Shown: positions 23,420-34,102 of the stretch, one piece after another
Position numbering within the stretch: the stretch's first letter is position 1
Layout of the letters: each line of letters opens with the position of its first letter
NCBI GenBank assembly: GCA_016617855.1
Contig: JAECUM010003657.1
Coordinates: 45,303-109,302, forward strand
Source: Megalonaias nervosa
Lineage: Eukaryota; Mollusca; Bivalvia; Unionida; Unionidae
Direction of reading: 5' to 3'
Length of the DNA stretch: 64,000 nt
The notes under the pieces: model-generated
The model's database searches: none
Told to the model about the DNA's origin: nothing
The model's input: only the letters and a program-made list of their open reading frames with translations
Program-made: the position numbers and the translations under genes

Positions 23420-25130
23420 TCAAAAGGTGTAATACAAACATGATTGCTCACCATGCAGGAATGTTTTCATACATCTCGCTACAATTTACAATGTCAATCC
23501 CAATCTGAATCCAATGCAGGTTCAACATTACATTAAGACCATTTATTTCTCATTTTGTTACAGCAAAACTGATATAAAGCAAAAGTATTAAACAAGATAC
23601 AAACTTTTTTGTACCAGACAGACATCTATCAAGAACCAAAGTGGAGTTAATCATTAAATTCTTCAAGATTTTCCATTTTATTTCTCTAAAGGTAGACATC
23701 TTTCAAGCTAAGCACATGCTGTACTACCATAATTTCTGATGCCACATATCTCCCTACCCAAATGAAAAGTTCCATGCATCAATCTTTCTTTATCAATAAT
23801 TTTCTCTGCTCAGAAATTTATAAAAGTTACATGTACAACTCTTTCTTTGTAATTTTATTAAAACCATACTTGAGAGTACAAAAACACTACAAGTTTGTCT
23901 TGCCTTAACATTTGAGCAACTGTACTTCCTTTTTAAAAATTTTTTGTATGAACTTTTCATCTTGAAAGAGGCTGAAACCCTGTTAGATACTTTTTTTTAT
24001 CCTTAAAATATTTCATAAACTTGAATTATAATTAACAACTGAAAATACATGGATTCTAAAAGTGACAGGAATGGACAGTTGCTCCAACCACATTTCTTGA
24101 CTGGATGTAATGAGATGTGTAGGGGTGGGTGTATGGGGAAAAGCATAATCCATTAAGGCATCACCTACAATTCTTATCAGCAACACATTCACAAAGCCAT
24201 GCTTTTTTAGCTGTGGGGAGGGGAATGCACCTCATATATCAGTAGGGTTAGAGCATTACTCTTTCAAATTCAAACAGTCAATGAGCTACATTAAAATAAG
24301 CTATTATGTTTCATTTGTAGAAAAAAATACCAAGATTAAAACACATTATGGACCAGGGCAGATTTCATGGTAACCCAGGATACTGAAGTCTAAGTATGAT
24401 TCATGTTGCTAAACTGAACTATTCTTGCTCTCTCTGTATTATAATTACCATATCTACAAGTATAAATTACCCACAAACAGCACAGACCTGATCTGCTATT
24501 ACATAAGCTGGGAAACAAGTCTACACTGCTAACATTTTACAAAATTTATATTTTCCGATTGCCAAGGGTCCAATCAATATGAAATCTCTTAAAGCTGTAT
24601 ACGTTGGTGTGAATCTTCCTCCACCATTCTTAGTTGAATATCTTTCCCCAAATAAAAGTCATTACATAGAAAAGTACCGGGCAAAAGTACTCAAGATCAC
24701 TAATTGTCAAATGAGTTGTAGAGTAAGGAGTATTAAAAATTTATCAAATTTGCGCTGGTTGAAGATCAAAGAATCCTCTTATTAAATCCACAAAAAAGCC
24801 TACGTTTGGGAGTGAATTCATTTAGTATGACACAATTCTTGAGATATTGGTTTCCACAACTGAAAGCGTGCATGGCCAAATTATGGTAGATCATAAATTC
24901 CTAAAGATTTACAAAGGTCTTGCATAATTTCCATTCAGTTTAAAATTTTCTTTCAGAGTGCTGTTGTTGCAATTATTAAAATTTTAATAAACAATTTCCA
25001 ATAGGTAATAACAGACAAGTGGCATTCATGTCATTTTATTTACAATCCCTCACTGAGTTCTTAGTACTACAATACACTCTAGTAAAAGGTGATGTCATAT
25101 CAAATGATGTCATAATGTAATGATATGTTG
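23420..25130. other. Intron DNA without recognised features
   Basis: Apart from the MITE fragment near 24449, nothing recognisable was seen. The plus-strand frame at 24579-24785 has no phase-compatible splice borders or recognised motif. Confidence 0.5.
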
Positions 25131-25139
25131 AGATGTGCA

Positions 25140-26170
25140 GTAAGTATAGATTTGACAAAAGTGGACTACCTTGATATCAATGGTAGAACACTGTTTACAT
25201 CCTGAAATGCTGATCATTTGTAGAACATAATGTGTATATCCTGATATCATAGGTAGAATACACTGTGTATATCTTGATATAAGTAGAACAAACTGTGTAT
25301 ATACTAATATCATAGATAGAACACACTGAACATATCCTGATATCATACGTAGAAGTGTTTATCCTGATATCACAGGTAAAAAAAGACCATATTCTGACAT
25401 CAATGAACACACACTGTATGTGCTAATATCATAAGTTGAACACACTGTGTATATCATAATACCATAGGTAGAATACACTGTGTATATTCTAATATCAGAG
25501 CTTAACATATTGTGCATAACCTGATATCACAAGTAGAACATACTCTGTATAACTTGATATCACAGGTAAAACACAAGTGTAAATCCTAATACCATTAGTA
25601 GCAAACACTGCATATTTTGACATCCTATAACACAATGTGTATATGCTGATATCATAAGTAGAACACAGTGTATATGTTAATATCATTGGTAGAATACAGT
25701 GTATATCCTAATAGCATAGGTTTAACATAGTGTGTATAACCTGATATCATAAGAACACACAGTGTATATCCTAACACCATTGGCAGAATAAACAGTGTAT
25801 ATCCTGACAGCATAGGTTTAACATACTATATATAACCTGATATCAGAAGCAGAACACACTGTGTATATCCTGATATCATTGGCAGAATACACTGTTAATA
25901 TCCTAATATCATAGGTTTAACATACTGTGTATAACCTGATATTATATGTGGAACATACAGTATACATCCTAATAGCATTGGTAGAATACACTGTGTATAT
26001 CCCAATACCATTCACAGAATACACTGTGTAGGTCCTAATAACAGAGGTTTAACATACTCTGTATAACCTGATATCACAATGTAGAACACACTGTATATAT
26101 TCTGATATCATTGGTAGAACACAGTTTATATTCTGATATCACAGTTAGAACACACAATATATCCTGATAT
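25140..26170. repeat. 33-bp minisatellite, about 30 diverged copies
   Basis: Unit: GTAGAACACACTGTGTATAT, then CCTGATATCATAG. Many copies contain the self-complementary TGATATCA. Copies are diverged and of uneven length, so the array is older than those at 5.8 or 17 kb. Minus-strand frames here are by-products. Confidence 0.9.
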
Positions 26171-26204
26171 GCCAATGAATGATGCAGTAGTAGATACAAG
26201 CTTT

Positions 26205-26455
26205 TGCTGATGGGTGTGAATTATAGAGGGGGCCAGCCTAATAAATATGTCAAAAGGTGGTGGGTGTGTATTATAAAGGGGCCAGCCTAATAAATATGTC
26301 AAAAGGTGATGGGTGTGTATTATACAGGGGGCCAGCCTAATAAATATGTCCAAAGGTGATGGGTGTGTATTTTAGAGGGGGCCAGCCTAATACATGTAAA
26401 TATGCCCAAAGGTGATGGGTGTGTATCATAGAGGGGGCCAGCCTAATACATAGGT
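26205..26455. repeat. 50-bp minisatellite, 5 copies
   Basis: Unit: TGATGGGTGTGTATTATAGA, then GGGGGCCAGCCTAATAAATA and TGTCAAAAGG. It follows the 33-bp array after about 35 bp. Confidence 0.92.
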
Positions 26456-26459
26456 GGGA

Positions 26460-27125
26460 AATGGGTATATTATCAGAAAAATGTATCCTTAACAAATATG
26501 CCTACCAAACTTTGTAAAAAAGGAATGTATTTTTATCACATAAATATTGTATGATACATAAAAATGACAATGTATCTACAACAATAATGGATTCTCTGGC
26601 TTGAAGAATTTCTAGAACTAAAGATGCATTACTAGTCTACACCACAAATGCACAAACATGCTGAAAAAACATATAAAACATAAACATTTCCAATAGTAAA
26701 TGAAAACACATTTTACAAATAGCAAGTCTTAACTAATAGCACAAGTATGAAATACAAAGTTACTCATGGTACACAATAAGTGACTAGTCTTAACAACAGA
26801 AAATATTAACATTTCTTTAGAATTTATAAAACAACAAATAACGATACAGAAGCGACTAGTGCAAGTGTAAGAAGGTCAGTATAGGTCCAGCATGGGTGTA
26901 GAGACCAGTAAGAAGGGTTCTGCAGAATACAGTGTCACTGCTAAGAGCATCATTATGTGACCGAATATGTAAGGGCAGAAAGTTCGAATTCAAACAGGGG
27001 CCATAATTCTTTCAAATTCACTTCATTGAAAATCAAGCTTTGCTTAGGTTTTATAATGTAAACTCTGGCGCCAAATTTGTTTTGATCCTCTGAGTCCTTT
27101 AGAAGTTAATGAGGCGAATTAAATT
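26460..27125. other. Intron DNA without recognised features
   Basis: AT-rich, no repeats shared within the window, no credible frame. Confidence 0.5.
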
Positions 27126-27139
27126 TGTGACAGATGAAT

Positions 27140-27665
27140 CTGACATGCTGATATATAACAAGAGTTGATGTATGGGGACAGGAGAGGATGGATAGAAAAC
27201 AGGACAGTATGGACGGACAAGACAGGATGGATAGACATGAGTAATACAATATGACCCCTCCACAGAATACGAGTAGGGCATACAAACTCTAACACAAGAT
27301 CATCTGACACAACAGTCACTGTTGGCCAAGCACTACTTATGTCTCAGTATCTACTATACCAAATGACACAACAAAAAGTCAATACCCATCAAAGTCAATG
27401 GTGCACAAAAATTAGGTCACTGTGACCATATTTTGCCTGTGATGAGCAATACCCTCCACAATGAATAAACCCATCTTGTTTCATGATTGTACAACAATAT
27501 CAGAGAAACAGCGTAATATAAAACCCTAATGTTGACACTTCTTCCAAGAACAACAACACTGCTAAAAGTGACACCTATGTTTAGTGTAGAATCACAAGTG
27601 TGACAAAAAATGCTGTGATAGGTCAAAAATATTCTGAAAATCATTAATCAGGTGTCATAAAAATA
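27140..27665 (-). repeat. Pearl-like element, third core family, containing a perfect ERE palindrome
   Basis: Read on the minus strand, a core with GGTCACTGTGACC (27415-27427) and CATTGTGGAGGGTATTGCTC precedes a microsatellite-like 3' end of GTCCATACTGTCCTG and CCTGTCTTGTCCGTCC words (27140-27230). Plus-oriented relatives of the core occur at 33640-34100 and 36140-36260. Non-coding. Confidence 0.6.
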
Positions 27666-27669
27666 TGAT

Positions 27670-30141
27670 ATACATTGGCTAAGCTGTGCTGGTTCTTTAA
27701 AACTATGTAGATGAACTATTAGATAAATCATGGGCCATAACTGTCAAATGATTGCAGAGAATGGTGGAAACGCGCAATAGTCAAGTCGATGCTTGTCACT
27801 GCAAAGTAATACTAAATATGCCACATAAGAGACTGTCAGCTGTCATTGTTTAGAAAACAAATGACTACTAACAGACAGAAAGGCTGCAGAATTTGGCTGA
27901 GGCACAACTTTTTCAAACTTAAATCTTTTTTTAATAGCCTTGATCCATTATTGTAAATACTCAAATTAAGCAAAATTTTGCATAACAAAATCTTATAGGT
28001 AATTTAAATCCACATGATTATATCATCTCTACTTTTTGACTATTTTTCACTCAACTGTTTTTAACTCCACTCATCCCTTTGGTTAATTAAAACAAGTTCT
28101 ACTGAATTATTAAAATAATAGGGGGATCAAAGTTTTATTTTTTTTAATTATATTTATTGATGAATGACAAGAATAGAAGATCATTAAAATGCATGTAATC
28201 CATTCCATCTAACTGATTAACATAATTAATGATAATGAAATGAGTGGAAGTTAATTAATATACATGTAATGATAACAATTCTACAGATCTAGTTGAGCAT
28301 TATTTGGGACATTTTCAATGATGGTCCCATGAAATAAAAATGCAACATATCACACAAAATGATTCCTAACCTCATCTTACTGATTTAAAACAATGAAGTA
28401 CTGATTGCAAACAAAGGCAATCATATCAATCAATGACAATCTTATTATGCCAGTAATCATGAAGATTTAAAAACCCCATGATACTTTTCTAAATTTTATC
28501 CTGGGAAAAATCATGTATGTAGTATATCTGATTACAGTAATTAACCGCTGTTAAGCAAAACACAGGTGGCTCTTGACTTCTGTAACCAATGTTAAGATTA
28601 ATTATTTTGCAGTTATGTGCAGATTTAACATGAAAATGATCAAACTTCAAATGTGTACTACTATACTGGAATATCTTAGTCTTTCTTAATTTGAAATAAC
28701 TGGATTGAATTTCACATACAATTTATGGAAATGAGAATTTTTGCAACTTTAAAAAAAAAAAATACTGATTAATATGAAATTTATGGCATAAATTGAAGCA
28801 CAAAGTCAATGTATTAATTTGGAAGTTAGCTGCTTTTCACTTGAGCAAGACATTATAGACAAAATCCATAATGTTGTTTGAAAACATTATCCCCCAATTA
28901 TGAATCTTGCACATCAAAGTTAACTTATAAGATGTGCTATAAATCTTCTAATGGTAAACTAAACATGCTAAAACTGTACTCATGCACGGCCATTTAGCAG
29001 ACCATGAATGTTGATGTAGTTAGTGATGGATGTTAAATGTATGTGGAGACTTTTCTCCCAAAACACATAATTCAGTCAATCCCCTCTAAATTTAATGAAT
29101 CTGTCCCTTAAAAAATAAGCACAAAAAAATTACAATTTGCCATAACTATAATGAAACCTTAAACATTCATTACTGTTATTAAGGCCCATTCTGATCAGGT
29201 AAGTGCTTGATTTCTATATCGACCATCAGAATCAAGCACTTACCAAGCAAGTTTTGCATTTGAGCAAGCATGGTCTCAGTAATTATCTATTAAAAGCATT
29301 TTACCAACTGCACTTGGCAGGACTGTACAATGACAGACATGCTGTTCTTGAGATTCGGTGGTAATGTCTGTTATATGCAGTTCTAATGTATACAGCACAG
29401 TGCCATAGTCATAGCATGAGATTGATGTCATTGTGTCAATAATAAAGATAAACAATTTTAAGTTTTATCTTTATTCATTAAAAGTTACTAGACACTTTTG
29501 TTGAAATGTACTGTAACGAGTCCATTTGAAGATTGTTTTCATATCAAAACTGCCCCACCCTTGAAAACTTCTCCTTACAAAATGCCAGTAGGAATTCCCT
29601 ATACTGTGTAAAATCTCAGAGAAATCACTTAATTTTCCATGCAGACTGCATGTCCAATTTCCATGCAGATTTCATGGCCTTTTTCCATGCTTAATTCATC
29701 CCAGAGTTATCAAAGGGTCAAAGAGTAATTACCATTTTTGCTGATGTAAATATGGTGACAAGTCATAAAGAGGCATGTACCAGACATTAATATACTTGGC
29801 AAAAAAAGGAACCTCAAATTAACATGTTCCCATAGTACACAAATATTATGAATAAAAGAAGAACATATTAAACATTTTCCCTCTCTCCAAAAAAATTGTA
29901 TATACTCCCATCAGCAGATAACAGTAATAAAATATATCAAACATTTAAACAAAAAATATTATAGCATTATTGCAGGATACATTTTTCACTTATGTGTTTA
30001 CAAAAAGCAGCTATCTTGATTATTAAATTGCCAATTTTATGCATATGTTTCATTTTGCCTTGATTTTCTTGGTTATGTAGACACTGAAATATGTGTAAAT
30101 TTTCTAGATTATGATATCTTGGGATAAAAGTCACAGACACA
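27670..30141. other. 3' UTR of the long LRRFIP isoform (part) and intron DNA
   Basis: This follows the stop at 30142 on the minus strand. A candidate poly(A) signal is at 29470. The rest is AT-rich and has no repeats or frames I can support. Confidence 0.5.
29470..29475 (-). promoter_or_regulatory. Candidate poly(A) signal for the long LRRFIP isoform
   Basis: AATAAA on the minus strand, about 670 nt past the stop codon at 30142. It is one arm of a 12-bp inverted repeat (29441-29452 and 29464-29475); the other arm carries AATAAA on the plus strand. AATAAA is common in AT-rich DNA, so this is position-based only. Confidence 0.25.
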
Positions 30142-32883
30142 TTAGCTGATTGAGCAATCTTTATCATCTTGTTTTTCTTTACCCATACCACCCTCCTCTT
30201 TGGATTTCTTTTTTGACTTTCTAGTTTTCATTTCTTTTGAATGATGTTTCTTCTCCTGAGACTCGTTCTGTGATTTGGATCCTTTTGCTCCTTCTGACTT
30301 AACCTTTGATATTTCATGGTCCTCATTTGAAGTCATGACCTCTTTTTTAGATCCCTTCTGACCTCCGGAGGTCACAGTCTCACTTTCGGATATGTATGCA
30401 CTTGTTGCCTCTTTGTTAGATCCATTCTGAGATTCAATGGTCAAGGCCTCAGCCTCTGAAATGACAGTACTGTCTCTCTGGGAACTTGTTTCTTCTGACA
30501 AAGATTGAGTGCTGGCTTCATTGTCAGAAACAGAGAGTGTACTACTTTCCTCAGACTCCAGGACAGCCCTTTGGATTCTATCCACTGATATGGACTCAGA
30601 AACGAAACCAATATCCTTGTTCTGAGATGAGTCAATATTCTCCCCTTCAGGAGCTGGGTTATCAATTTTCTCAGTTCTTTCACCTTCTTCAGCTACTACA
30701 GAAGAACTGATTTCTAACTCACTTGCATTACAAACAGTAACAGACTCAACAATATCACAAGACAAACTATGGTGTTCTGCTGCATCTATACTACTTTCAC
30801 TTTTAGCATATGGGAATCTGCTTGACACATCTTCACAACATAGCATACTCTCCTTTTCATCATCTCCTGCATATTTAAGTCCATCTTCTTTGAATGTCTT
30901 ATTGTCTCGAAATTCATTATCAACTATAACCCCCAGCATTTGATGTGCTTGTATTTCCTCTCTGCTTTCACCTTCCCTATCTATAACCTTGTGAACATTT
31001 TTGCAATCATCCCCTAAATTCCCATTTTCAGACTGACAACTTTTTTCTTGGCAATCCTGCTGTGAGATCAAAACTGCTCTACTTATCACAGAGTGGACAA
31101 GTTCTTTTGCACATGCTTCAAAGATTTCCACAGATCCACCAGTGCTGGATTTCTTTCCAAGGATTTCCTCTTGGATGACATCTTCTGAATTTTTAACATC
31201 ATCATCTAAATTTGAACCTACAGTTTGAAGAAACTGTTCCTGACTGACCACTTTATCTTCCGTTCCCTGATCAAACACATCTTGCCAATCATTATGCAAC
31301 CTAACTTCTTTACCTTCTTGTCCTTGAACAGCATTTTCTTGTTCATTATTAACAACTTTATCTTCCTGTCTATGACCAACCACTTCATTTTTTCCCTGAC
31401 CAACCACTTCTTGTCCATTATCAACCACTTTTTCTTCCTGTATCTGCCCAAATACTTCATCTTCATGTGCCCAATCAACCACTACTTGTCCATCCTTACT
31501 CACAGTATTTTCTTGTCCCTGACCAACAACTTCATCTACTTGTCCCTGAACAACCACTTCCTGTTCACTACCAACTGCTATCTCTTTCTGTTTCCTACAG
31601 ACCACAATATCTTCATGTCCCTCACAAGCCACTTTCTCGTCATTTGCCTGATCATCATTTATACTATTCTTCTCCTGATGAAGCACATCCAGTTTATCCT
31701 CCTCATCCAACATTTCATGCACCTCATCAGCAACAATAACTTCACATCCACCACCAACGGTTGCATCATCTTTATCAACCATTTCAGTTTCACATCCCAT
31801 ACTAGTCACTGTAGCTTCCATGCCATCCATTTCATCTTCCTTTCCACTGCCAACAAATGTATCCACTTGTTCCTGATCAACTGACTCTTTCCTTTCTTTT
31901 GTTGGATGACCATACTCTCTACTTTCATCTGTCTGACCAGCTACTTCAACTTCTTTACTATCTCCATCTTCATCCTTAAATGTTATCACAACTTCTGATG
32001 AGACACTTGAAAATATGGGTTGTTCATCCAGGCCATATTCTTCTTCACTAATGCTGGCTTCCTTTTCTGAGGTACCCTCTTGGACTATTTGCCCCACATA
32101 TCTGCCTTCACCTAACTCCCCTGGAGCATCCTCAAACACTTCATCGTCAGCAGCTTCCTTCTCCTCCTCCTCTTTGATAACACCTATAAGAACCTCCTGC
32201 TGACTTTTGTCAATAAATTCATCCTTATATTTATCAACTATTTCATTTCCTCTCTGTTCACTCATTTCTTCCTCCATCTTCTCTTCCTCCTTTCTTCCAT
32301 CTTTCTCATCTTCATCCTTCTTCTCTTCTTCTTCCTCCACTTTTCCTTCTTCCTCTTTAGCAACTACTTTGATTAGCTCATCCTCCTTTCCTACCAGATC
32401 ATTCATATCCCTATCATCTTTTTTCTCAAACCCATCCCTACCTTCAGAAACTATGTTCCCAATTTCTGAAACCCCATTTAGGGACATAACTGTTGTGCTA
32501 TCCCCTTGAAAAGTGTGGACTTCATTATGATCTTTAAATTCAATTTTGTTATGTTCAGCCACCTGTGTTTTGTCAACTGTTTCTCTTGAAATCTCTTTCT
32601 CATTTTTATGAGAAGCTTGTTCTGACAAACTAATCTCATAATCCATAGTACCTGCAGCATGTGCATGAGAATTAAAATGCAAATCTGACCCTTGAGGAAC
32701 AGACAGTGACCCATTCTTATCTGATATACCTAAAGATCCCTCGCCTGCCTTTGCTAGCATTTCTGCTGCCTCATCAGATATTAGCAATGATCCCTGGGGT
32801 ATGACTGGCCCATTGGTCATATTTGAACACTTCTCAAGCTTTAATTGTCCTTCTTCTGTTGAGACAACTGTAAAACCACTTTC
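30142..32883 (-). CDS. LRRFIP: LRRFIP homologue, giant exon: LRRFIP1/GCF2-like acidic tail and stop
   Basis: The open frame runs 913 codons from acceptor CTCATTGCAG (exon base 32883) to TAA at 30142-30144. The first 51 codons are conserved: ESGFTVVSTEEGQLKLE, then ISDEAAEMLAKAGEGSL, comparable to VVSQEAAQVLESAGEGPL of LRRFIP2. The remainder is low-complexity and highly acidic: a Glu/Lys tract near residues 170-220, imperfect repeats of the type VVGQGQE/EDKVV around 31300-31600, then Ser-rich sequence. The end is Lys-rich (KTRKSKKKSKEEGG), finishing KDCSIS. Human LRRFIP1 long isoform (GCF2/TRIP), as I recall it, has the same layout: acidic tail, lysine block and a terminal CTMS. This is therefore the terminal exon of a long isoform. 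It contains an alternative donor at 32730. Residues between the conserved head and the tail diverge rapidly, so function of the tail is inferred from layout only. A C-terminal C-x-x-S is a possible prenylation box. Confidence 0.93.
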   Translation of the reverse strand, partial: ESGFTVVSTEEGQLKLEKCSNMTNGPVIPQGSLLISDEAAEMLAKAGEGSLGISDKNGSLSVPQGSDLHFNSHAHAAGTMDYEISLSEQASHKNEKEISRETVDKTQVAEHNKIEFKDHNEVHTFQGDSTTVMSLNGVSEIGNIVSEGRDGFEKKDDRDMNDLVGKEDELIKVVAKEEEGKVEEEEEKKDEDEKDGRKEEEKMEEEMSEQRGNEIVDKYKDEFIDKSQQEVLIGVIKEEEEKEAADDEVFEDAPGELGEGRYVGQIVQEGTSEKEASISEEEYGLDEQPIFSSVSSEVVITFKDEDGDSKEVEVAGQTDESREYGHPTKERKESVDQEQVDTFVGSGKEDEMDGMEATVTSMGCETEMVDKDDATVGGGCEVIVADEVHEMLDEEDKLDVLHQEKNSINDDQANDEKVACEGHEDIVVCRKQKEIAVGSEQEVVVQGQVDEVVGQGQENTVSKDGQVVVDWAHEDEVFGQIQEEKVVDNGQEVVGQGKNEVVGHRQEDKVVNNEQENAVQGQEGKEVRLHNDWQDVFDQGTEDKVVSQEQFLQTVGSNLDDDVKNSEDVIQEEILGKKSSTGGSVEIFEACAKELVHSVISRAVLISQQDCQEKSCQSENGNLGDDCKNVHKVIDREGESREEIQAHQMLGVIVDNEFRDNKTFKEDGLKYAGDDEKESMLCCEDVSSRFPYAKSESSIDAAEHHSLSCDIVESVTVCNASELEISSSVVAEEGERTEKIDNPAPEGENIDSSQNKDIGFVSESISVDRIQRAVLESEESSTLSVSDNEASTQSLSEETSSQRDSTVISEAEALTIESQNGSNKEATSAYISESETVTSGGQKGSKKEVMTSNEDHEISKVKSEGAKGSKSQNESQEKKHHSKEMKTRKSKKKSKEEGGMGKEKQDDKDCSIS
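32730..32883 (-). CDS. LRRFIP: LRRFIP homologue, short version of the giant exon (internal 5' splice site)
   Basis: Inside the giant exon, AGEGSL is followed by G and the donor GTATATC (intron starts at 32729). Exon length is then 154 nt, 51 codons plus one base. The downstream exon at 9469 starts with AT, so the junction restores Asp: AGEGSL-D-DKLRKFLEEKK. Human LRRFIP2 reads AGEGPL-D-VRLRKLAGEKE at exactly this point. The phase match and the residue match together make this alternative splice very likely, although no transcript is available. It would remove the acidic tail and join the C-terminal coiled-coil exons. Confidence 0.85.
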
Positions 32884-32889
32884 CTGCAA

Positions 32890-33630
32890 TGAGTACAATA
32901 TCCATCAAAGTTATTTCATGGCTTGAAAAATAAATTTTAAAAATCTCAACAAGTATAAAGCCTTTAGATTCTGAACAAAGCTTTACCCATTTTAAGATTC
33001 TTATTAAAAATTACAGAAATTCTGATCCCAACATAAGAAACAGATCTCAAAACGTCCTAATGACAGTGCTAAAACCAAGGAAAAAACAAATATGTGCGAG
33101 TGTGAGAGAAGCTCAAAATGCTGGTTAATTGTTGGAGGAAAGGGGGCATGAGAGTGAACCAAATGATGTTGATGTACAAAAATTGTCAATTCCATTGTCC
33201 TGCACTGATACAAGTCTTATAGGTTTTAAAAAATATGGATATGAGGTCTGAAGAAATCAAATCAAACCATTGTCCATTAATTAATGACATAATTGAATTG
33301 ACATGCAGTACTCACATATATAAGCAACAGCAAATTAGGAGTTGTGCTTCGTACTTTATCTTAGCAAATGTATCCATCATAAGCAAAGAAACAAAATTAA
33401 AGCTTCCTAGCTTCAGTTACACTTGTAGTCTGATGAAGCTGAATCCATCTACATATCTGTAACCCAATATTCCCCAAGACAGGATAATCTACTCTGTCAA
33501 TATCACATGGCCAATGAACGCATACAACTCTATCTTATTAGAACATGGCTGTCACGTGGTTCCCCCAAAAAAGAATTTTGCAAAATTCTACATCTTGCCT
33601 GCTCTGCACCAGCATAAATGAACATCCTTG
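32890..33630. other. Intron DNA upstream of the giant exon
   Basis: This contains the acceptor region of the giant exon (pyrimidine-poor, CTCATTGCAG). No other feature was recognised. Confidence 0.5.
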
Positions 33631-33639
33631 AAAAGTCAG

Positions 33640-34102
33640 CTGAGCATAAAATGTTGGTCACTGTGATCTCCATTCACCTGTGGCGAGTGTACTACATGAA
33701 ATTTCATGACTATAAGCAATAGTGGCAGAGAAACTGAACTAAATGCAAAAAGTTAACATAATCACCAAGGTACGAAAAGTATATCATGTTAACCTATTTA
33801 TTGCAAGGTGAGCAGTACCCTCCACTATTAACCAACTCATTACGTTTCACAACTACATACAGCTGTGTCAGAGAAATAGTGCTAAAAGCAAAATCCTACT
33901 GTAATGGCTGTAGCATGTAAATTAGGTCATGACTGTACATATTGCAATGTCAGAGGAAAATAGCTAAATGCAAAAATACAATGTCATGGCTGTATCATGT
34001 AAAGCAGGTCCATGTGACCTACTTTTGCCCATAGTGACTACTATGCTCCAGTATTAATATATTCATCAAGTTTCATCACTGTACATATTGCAATGTCAGA
34101 GA
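33640..34102 (+). repeat. Pearl-like cores, third family (interrupted by a TIR element)
   Basis: Cores of about 150 bp with GCTAAATGCAAAAATAC, ATGGCTG(T/G)A(T/G)CATGT, GGTCCATGTGACCTAC and CACTGTACATATTGCAATGT recur. The array resumes at 36140-36260 after the 2-kb element, so that element landed inside it. Confidence 0.65.

Noticed and set aside
25110..25686. Cys/Tyr/Ile-rich minus-strand frames suggestive of a repeat protein
   Set aside because: They derive from a 33-bp (11-codon) minisatellite. Units diverge with frame-breaking indels, unlike the 17-residue array at 60.7 kb.
31225..31884. 219-codon plus-strand open frame opposite the giant LRRFIP exon
   Set aside because: It is the antisense of the acidic repetitive tail. 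Its Ile/Phe/His/Ser-rich composition follows from complementing Glu/Asp/Lys/Val codons. The minus-strand reading has homology and splice borders; this one has none.
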